In this document: piece after piece, positions 59,784 through 64,000 of the stretch
Position numbering within the stretch: the first letter of the stretch is position 1
Layout of the letters: every line of letters begins with the position of its first letter
Assembly: GCF_000265365.1 (NCBI RefSeq)
Contig: NC_018011.1
Coordinates: 1,054,001 to 1,118,000, forward strand
Source of the DNA: Alistipes finegoldii DSM 17242
GTDB lineage: Bacteria; Bacteroidota; Bacteroidia; Bacteroidales; Rikenellaceae
DNA length: 64,000 nucleotides
Direction: 5' to 3'
The notes under the pieces: model-generated
What the model saw: only the letters and a program-made list of their open reading frames with translations
The model's database searches: none
Told to the model about the DNA's origin: nothing
Program-made: the position numbers and the translations under genes

Positions 59784-59996
59784 TTAAGTCAGCGACAAGG
59801 CCCGACAGAAATAGTCCGTATAATCGAAGTCCAGTCCCAGCCCCGAGCAGGCTGTTTCAAGGTCGCCGTAGCACAGCGCGCCGGCATCCCGCAATTCCCG
59901 CAGGTTACGAAGTTCCGCGGCCAGATATTCCTCGGCACGCCGTTCGCCGCAGTGGCATGCGGTGCAGATATTTTCGATAATGATGTTTCGTTCCAT
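59784..59996 (-). CDS. Hypothetical small ICE protein
   Basis: A 70-aa acidic, Cys-containing protein (ENICTACHCGERRAEEYLAAELR). It lies 12 bp upstream of the 99-aa gene. No known family. Confidence 0.55.
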   Translation of the reverse strand: MERNIIIENICTACHCGERRAEEYLAAELRNLRELRDAGALCYGDLETACSGLGLDFDYTDYFCRALSLT

Positions 59997-60005
59997 GGAT
60001 CATCT

Positions 60006-60155
60006 TCATTTCAGGTTATACAATCGAAAAAGTTTGCGCCAGCCTCTTCCGGCCACAATCCGTTCGACCTCCGGTGCCAGAGAGTCGATGAAATCCTGCA
60101 CCCTCCAGCCTTCCCGGATATGTTTTTGCAAGTCGGTCGCTTTCGTCGTATCCAT
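60006..60155 (-). CDS. Very small ICE protein (49 aa)
   Basis: 49 aa from ATG 60155: TDLQKHIREGWRVQDFIDSL, then a basic C-terminus ending FRLYNLK. The GWRVQDFID segment is typical of a small conserved protein in Bacteroides ICEs. Between its neighbours it fits the spacing of the cluster. Confidence 0.6.
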   Translation of the reverse strand: MDTTKATDLQKHIREGWRVQDFIDSLAPEVERIVAGRGWRKLFRLYNLK

Positions 60156-60167
60156 GGTAGTAGTCGA

Positions 60168-60821
60168 TCAGGGTTTAAGTATGAGTTTGTTATCGGAGGC
60201 AGCCAGAAAATCATCGAGCGTACGGCAGCGATAATCCAAAGAGATCTTTTCGCTGTAATCCGTCTGCCGGATTTCGAAAGTATAGGTCAGGCCGTTACGA
60301 ATGATCTGGCCGTGACTTTTGTCATGAACCCAAACCACATCGGACAGAGCCTCCAACCGGTTGCGGTACCCGGTCATTTTGCGTTCGTTCTCCGCATCGA
60401 TCCGTTCGAGATTCCGGAAACCCTGCGTGAGGTATTCCACCCAGTCGTCGATCTTCTTTTTGGTGAAGACCCCGATACGGTTCGGAGCGGTTTGTTTGTC
60501 GAAAGCCTTGCCGTAGGAGTAGTTGTCCGCATATCGGAAGAACGACCAATCGAATCGGAGGTCGTAATAGGGTTTTGGATAGAAATATTGGCGGACGAGA
60601 AACAGGATGTCGTTTCTTCGGAAACCGGTGCAAGCTTCCTCGAAATAGTTTTTCAGGCTGTCCACGGCATGTGTAACACGGTAGAACAAGGCTGCCTCCG
60701 GAACGAACTCCTGCACTGTTTCCAATACGGCCGATGCGCTTCGAATAGCCCGCTCTATGTTATCCTCGGCATTGGCGAGCAGCAGCTCGTCGAAGGTCGA
60801 CTGATCGATCCACTTTCTCAT
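60168..60821 (-). CDS. Hypothetical ICE protein, 217 aa
   Basis: 217 aa from ATG 60819-60821 (MRKWIDQSTFDELLLANAED), which overlaps the upstream gene by 4 bp; the longer upstream frame looks spurious. A helical N-terminus is followed by an aromatic-rich region (NDILFLVRQYFYPKPYYDLRF) and a C-terminal beta part (TYTFEIRQTDYSEKISLDYRCR). Unknown function, conserved-looking. Confidence 0.62.
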   Translation of the reverse strand: MRKWIDQSTFDELLLANAEDNIERAIRSASAVLETVQEFVPEAALFYRVTHAVDSLKNYFEEACTGFRRNDILFLVRQYFYPKPYYDLRFDWSFFRYADNYSYGKAFDKQTAPNRIGVFTKKKIDDWVEYLTQGFRNLERIDAENERKMTGYRNRLEALSDVVWVHDKSHGQIIRNGLTYTFEIRQTDYSEKISLDYRCRTLDDFLAASDNKLILKP

Positions 60822-61018
60822 CGCTGAGCAACCTGCCTGCGGCAGGATTCCGTTTCCCGCAGGTAATCGTTCAACGCAGGCACAAGGATCGTACACTCGG
60901 CATCGGGCTTTCCGAGAAAACATTTCACCTTTACCGATGCCTCCACGCCGTCCCGGGCGTAGGTCTTGAAGCGGTAGTCGTAACCCGCCACCGCAATCTC
61001 GAATTTTTGATGTTTCAT
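60818..61018 (-). CDS. Hypothetical small ICE protein
   Basis: 66 aa from ATG 61016-61018: MKHQKFEIAVAGYDYRFKTYARDGVEASVKVKCFLGKP. Small and basic. ATGA overlap with the next gene indicates coupled translation. The 280 bp upstream to the next gene hold no other gene. Confidence 0.58.
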   Translation of the reverse strand: MKHQKFEIAVAGYDYRFKTYARDGVEASVKVKCFLGKPDAECTILVPALNDYLRETESCRRQVAQR

Positions 61019-61298
61019 CTTCGAAATGGATTTTGATTTGACATACGGCCGGCAGATCCCCGCTATGAAAGTGAGAAGCCGGCTTCGGGGCGGGATTATC
61101 AGCGACGGCACGGACAAGGCAAATTTTTGAGGGGCGATACAACCCGAAGGGTGGAGATCGTGCGAAAAAGCCGAAAAGGGCGTAAGCCCCTGACGCTATC
61201 TTGCCCCGCAGACGGCGTTCACAAAGGGATTTTTAATTATTATTCGCGCTGGCTCAAAACAAAAAGAGACTGCTGCGGATGCAGTCAGTCCCTTTCGG

Positions 61299-61640
61299 TC
61301 AGCGCACTGTGAACTGTGGTATCCGGGAGAGGGTCTTCCGCAACTTCCGGCGGTAGAAGTGTTCCGTAAGCGCGATCAGCTCGTAGGCAGCGTAGAGCAT
61401 CTGTCCGTTGACGGCACGGGCGCGGATCATCCGCTTTTTACGGCATTGTTCGAGCTGGTGGCGATCCATACCCAGCACCTCGCAGACCTTGCGGGCCGAG
61501 AGGAACATCGGGCGGTCACTGTGGCTCAACAGGTGTTCGAAGAGCAGCGTGGATTGTGTCAGCATGAAATGCGTGCGGAGCAGTTTCTCAAAATACATGG
61601 GCTCCACCAGATAATAAGATCTTTCTGTTGTTTCAGACAT
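61299..61640 (-). CDS. HTH protein of the ICE right end
   Basis: 113 aa. The central MFLSARKVCEVLGMDRHQLEQCRKKRMIRARAVNGQMLYAAYEL segment looks like a MerR/excisionase-type DNA-binding domain. Paired small HTH genes of this kind lie beside the integrase of many Bacteroides ICEs and control excision or neighbouring genes. The protein is probably a DNA-binding regulator. It follows the other HTH gene by 11 bp. Confidence 0.72.
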   Translation of the reverse strand: MSETTERSYYLVEPMYFEKLLRTHFMLTQSTLLFEHLLSHSDRPMFLSARKVCEVLGMDRHQLEQCRKKRMIRARAVNGQMLYAAYELIALTEHFYRRKLRKTLSRIPQFTVR

Positions 61641-61651
61641 AGTATTATGTG

Positions 61652-61966
61652 TTAAAGATTATGAATAGCTTTTCTCAAAGACTTTTTCTGCTTATGTTCC
61701 AGTTCAACACGCTCTATGAAGCGGTTGATTTCAGCCGTCGAAAACATTAGACGACGACCGAAATGGAAACCGACGAGCTGACCCGAAGTGCGATAACGGC
61801 GCAGTTGACGATCGCTCATCTTCAACAGGTCGCATACTTCGTCGACTTCCAGAATAGGCATCCCGCAAAGCATATTACGGTGGTGTTTCATAAAGGAGAC
61901 ATCCTCGCGGATTTCTCGCACGATTTCCAGAATTTCTTCCATGCGGTCCATAGCAGTAACTATCAC
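61652..61966 (-). CDS. Excisionase-like HTH protein
   Basis: 104 aa. A coiled N-terminus (RMEEILEIVREIREDVSFMKHH) is followed by a winged HTH (ILEVDEVCDLLKMSDRQLRRYRTSGQLVGFHFGRRLMFSTAEINRFI) of the excisionase/MerR type. With the gene at 61299 it forms the usual regulatory pair at the ICE end, but no integrase gene is adjacent. Confidence 0.78.
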   Translation of the reverse strand: MIVTAMDRMEEILEIVREIREDVSFMKHHRNMLCGMPILEVDEVCDLLKMSDRQLRRYRTSGQLVGFHFGRRLMFSTAEINRFIERVELEHKQKKSLRKAIHNL

Positions 61967-62093
61967 GAATGATTCTGACGCAAAGATGCCACAAAGGCAC
62001 GGGTAATTAACACACGTAAATAATTACATATCAACATTTTAACACCATGGCTTGATTTTCAGAAAGGTCTTATCGGGCTTGATAAAGATGATA

Positions 62094-62125
62094 TTTGGAA
62101 ATATGAAAAATTAATCGTATCTTTG
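62094..62125 (+). promoter_or_regulatory. Bacteroides-type promoter near the ICE right end
   Basis: TTTG at 62094-62097, 20 bp, then TATCTTTG at 62118-62125, an excellent match to the Bacteroides promoter consensus. It reads away from the HTH genes into a stretch without a coding region. Confidence 0.68.
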
Positions 62126-62231
62126 TCTATGTAGTATAGGTGTGCATTGAGGCGTTAAACATTCACTACTAAATAGTGACCTCAAAAGCGAACTTGCATT
62201 ATAAGAGATTGATATACAACAAATAAGGAAT

Positions 62232-62255
62232 AAGGGTTCGAGCCCCATCTTCCAC
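62232..62255 (+). other. tRNA 3' fragment (candidate ICE attachment site, right end)
   Basis: The sequence GGGTTCGAGCCC followed by CATCTTCCACC looks like the T-arm and 3' acceptor of a tRNA. With loop TTCGAGC, the acceptor strand is CTTCCAC with discriminator C, as in tRNA-His. The 5' side of the T-stem does not pair fully, so only the 3' part is present. Such a fragment is what remains at one end when an element integrates into a tRNA 3' end. The tRNA identity is tentative, and the intact tRNA is not seen in the window. Confidence 0.45.
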
Positions 62256-62292
62256 CCGTAGAAGCAGTTGAAAATCACTGCAACAAAGTGCA

Positions 62293-62325
62293 AAAACCTC
62301 ATATATCGTTGATATATGAGGTTTT
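62293..62325. terminator. Bidirectional intrinsic terminator
   Basis: A perfect 15-bp stem (62293-62307 with 62311-62325) with a 3-nt loop; A4 at one side and a T6 run (62322-62327) at the other. It ends the candidate RNA, or the tRNA copy, on the plus strand and could also work on the minus strand. Confidence 0.85.
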
Positions 62326-62327
62326 TT

Positions 62328-62912
62328 CGTTTTACCGCACCCCTCCTACTCTTCTCACATTTCTCCCAAGCCATCGAAACCCGGCAGCCAATGACTGCCG
62401 ATGTCTATTCCCTCCGCCCCGGCATCCGCTCTCAGCACCACCAGCCGCTGCAGCCGCCGCACCGGACGGACGGCAAAAAAATGGGGAGGGACCTTTATCA
62501 GGCCCCTCCCTCCGCAGTAAGTTGCGTCACTGCTCTCGCATCAGCGAGGATTCTTTTCACTGCATGCAGGTAGACACAGGCAGCCGATCGGGTGAAACTG
62601 CCGGATGGTTTCACCCCGGATATTCCGATTGCTTCATGACGGCGCGTCTTTTGAAATCGCTCCTCAAAAAAAGATGCGCGGAACCTGACTCTGGCAATAG
62701 TAGAATAATCCCCATTATTCAAATATGTAACTGGTCAGGAACCGCGCATATCGCGTCCTGACTGTTCATCAGTCACATTCGAATGGGGATTATTTTGCCA
62801 GAATAAACAGCCGAGCTGTATTTCCTATCCCAAATATAGAAAAATTAATCGTTTTCATCAAAAAATTTATACAATATTTAGTATTTTTTATTTTAATCGG
62901 ACTCTGCGCGCA
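62328..62912. other. Intergenic chromosome with nested inverted repeats
   Basis: No gene is convincing. A hairpin (GGTGAAAC 62591-62598, GTTTCACC 62608-62615) is present. Three overlapping inverted repeats follow: arms at 62674-62689/62734-62749, 62734-62740/62755-62761 and about 62691-62717/62781-62801. These could form alternative RNA structures or be a mobile-element footprint. Confidence 0.45.
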
Positions 62913-64000
62913 CTAATCCCCGACATACATGTCGAAGATTTCATGCCGGTCGAAATCGAGCCAGTACCGCAGCGCCAGCGCTCTCACGTACTGCCAGTAA
63001 GGTTCTGTCAGGTCGCCGTATAGTTCGATCCCCCGCTTCACATCCCTGCGGATACGGTCGGCATACCGGGGTTTCAGGACCAACCGTATCGTCTTGTCCT
63101 TGAAGGTGAAACGCGCTTCGGGCCGCGGCGTGTCGATTTCCGCAACGGTAATCAGCCCATGTCCGACGGAGGCCCCCGTTCCGACCTGCAGGCCGTCGTT
63201 CATACAGCTCACGGGCGGTTTATGGCCTGCATAAGTCGTGACGAGAATGTCGTCCACGCCGATATTGAAATACTCGCGGGCACGGATTCCCATTTTGACG
63301 CCGATCGTGGCGTAAATCCCCAGATGGCCGTGCAGTTCGTTGGTCAGCACGCCCGCCCGCCATTCGCTCAATCCGTGACGGGCAACCGCCGAGTCGATGA
63401 TCGGAACGACATCCGCCGCATAGAGTGCGCCGCCGACCGGAAAGCCGTAAAACACCCGGCTTTCGCTGTCGGGCTTGCCCCGGAGAATCGCCGTCAGTCG
63501 TGTCTGCGCCTCCGCCGCCGCGCTCTTGTCCGACAGTTCGCACGCCCGAACCGTCCCATTCAGTTCCCGGATGGAAAACAGCTCCGGAGCGAACAGATAA
63601 ACCGCGACCAGATCGTCCCAAGCTTCCAGATGACGCTCCCCGACCAGTTTTGCCAGCGGAGGCGTACGGTGTGTTGCGGCGATCTTCCGGGCGTAGACGT
63701 TCGGCACGGCCGCCACCGAATCGATCAGGGCGGGCGTAACGACGACCGGACATGCCGGGTTTGCCGACACGACAGTTACGGGCACGCCGCTCGCCAGCAC
63801 ATAACGGGCGGCGACGCTGTCCGTTTCGAAATTGGCTCCGGAGAGCGGTTCGGCCCGGCTGTTGTACCAGACGATCCGGTCGATCCGGTCGCCGGAGGCG
63901 GGATTTTCCCGCAGAACGTCGTATAGATTCGTCAAAGCACCGAGGGCGATGAAAACGACCTTCTCCTCCTCTTCTCCGAGGGTTTCGGCGATCAATGCCG
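62913..64000 (-). CDS. Nucleoside hydrolase-like protein fused to an FmdE-like domain (partial)
   Basis: The minus-strand frame runs off the right edge, so the true start is missing; 360 residues are visible. The first 190 resemble an inosine-uridine nucleoside hydrolase domain (VVFIALGALTNLYDVLRENP, later AWDDLVAVYLFAPELF). The C-terminal 150 resemble FmdE/formylmethanofuran dehydrogenase subunit E-like proteins (VLTNELHGHLGIYATIGVKMGIRAREYF, GHKPPVSCMNDGLQVGTGASVGHG). The fusion is unusual and may combine nucleoside cleavage with a metal-binding module. It belongs to the chromosome beyond the ICE. Confidence 0.72.
   Translation of the reverse strand, partial: ALIAETLGEEEEKVVFIALGALTNLYDVLRENPASGDRIDRIVWYNSRAEPLSGANFETDSVAARYVLASGVPVTVVSANPACPVVVTPALIDSVAAVPNVYARKIAATHRTPPLAKLVGERHLEAWDDLVAVYLFAPELFSIRELNGTVRACELSDKSAAAEAQTRLTAILRGKPDSESRVFYGFPVGGALYAADVVPIIDSAVARHGLSEWRAGVLTNELHGHLGIYATIGVKMGIRAREYFNIGVDDILVTTYAGHKPPVSCMNDGLQVGTGASVGHGLITVAEIDTPRPEARFTFKDKTIRLVLKPRYADRIRRDVKRGIELYGDLTEPYWQYVRALALRYWLDFDRHEIFDMYVGD

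Larger units (their letters stand above)
62132..62327 (+). ncRNA. Candidate small structured RNA
   Basis: From the promoter at 62094-62125 to the terminator at 62293-62325 there is no coding frame of worth. The RNA could fold a stem TTGAGG (62147-62152)/CCTCAA (62180-62185) enclosing TCACTA (62163-62168)/TAGTGA (62174-62179). It spans the tRNA-like fragment. It could be a regulatory RNA, or the leader of an integrase gene that has been lost. Confidence 0.4.

Noticed and set aside
62232..62255. A complete tRNA gene at the ICE right end
   Set aside because: Only the T-arm and 3' acceptor are present; no D-arm or anticodon arm lies upstream at the right spacing.
62288..62761. Plus-strand 157-codon frame near the right ICE end
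   Set aside because: It overlaps the terminator and inverted repeats and has no recognised motif.
1..64000. CRISPR arrays and IS transposases
   Set aside because: No regularly spaced short repeats and no transposase-like proteins were found; the mobile elements seen are the DGR, two group II introns and the ICE.

Overview
The window looks like a Bacteroidales chromosome, probably Alistipes or a close relative. The evidence is the high-GC coding, the FimA/Mfa-type fimbrillin lipoproteins, promoters of the Bacteroides TTTG-N20-TAnnTTTG type, and a CTnDOT-style conjugation operon. The genus is inferred from general character, not from a marker gene. It falls into three blocks: a chromosomal fimbria/diversity-generating retroelement (DGR) block (1-13,300), a short B12-related stretch (13,300-16,100), and a large integrative conjugative element (ICE, about 16,100-62,255), followed by flanking chromosome. 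Block 1 is read on the minus strand from about 11,930 down to 1. The order is an AraC-type regulator, a DUF3575/OmpA-like outer-membrane protein, a FimA/Mfa1 fimbrillin, an Mfa2/FimB-like anchor, two large fimbrillin-like lipoproteins, a small unknown gene, an Avd accessory gene, two template-repeat cassettes and the start of a DGR reverse transcriptase that runs off the window edge. The last large lipoprotein (978 aa) ends in a C-type-lectin-like variable region at 2712-2884. This region matches the template repeat at 683-855 except at ten positions, nine of which are template adenines. The regulator is broken by a 9-bp poly-G/C tract and would be restored by one more base, so a phase-variable switch appears to sit above a fimbria whose adhesin is diversified by a DGR. 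I regard this as the most exciting system in the window. Block 2 holds a cobalamin riboswitch leading to an AspT/YidE-type transporter and a divergent, frameshifted DUF2284 metal-binding protein. Block 3 starts with mobA/mobB and a candidate oriT, then the plus-strand tra operon (traA-traN). traF and traG are each split by a different group II intron, and traK is fused to traL by a frameshift. Cargo follows: a GNAT/IbrA/IbrB-like trio flanked by direct repeats, a family of three related small genes or fragments, an SOS cassette (tandem-domain UmuD, UmuC, SRAP), an AT-rich module with a GHKL-ATPase/nuclease protein and a YhcG-type nuclease, and a ParD gene with a decayed ParE. The element ends in a long minus-strand run of ICE maintenance genes (ParB, ArdC-like antirestriction protein, DUF4120/DUF4121, a histone-like protein, many small hypotheticals and two HTH proteins). 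The right end appears to be a tRNA 3' fragment near 62,232-62,255. I see no integrase, coupling protein or traO-traQ in the window, so the element looks incomplete. Several genes carry single-base frameshifts, some in homopolymers. Some may be biological (phase variation, decay) and some could be sequencing errors.
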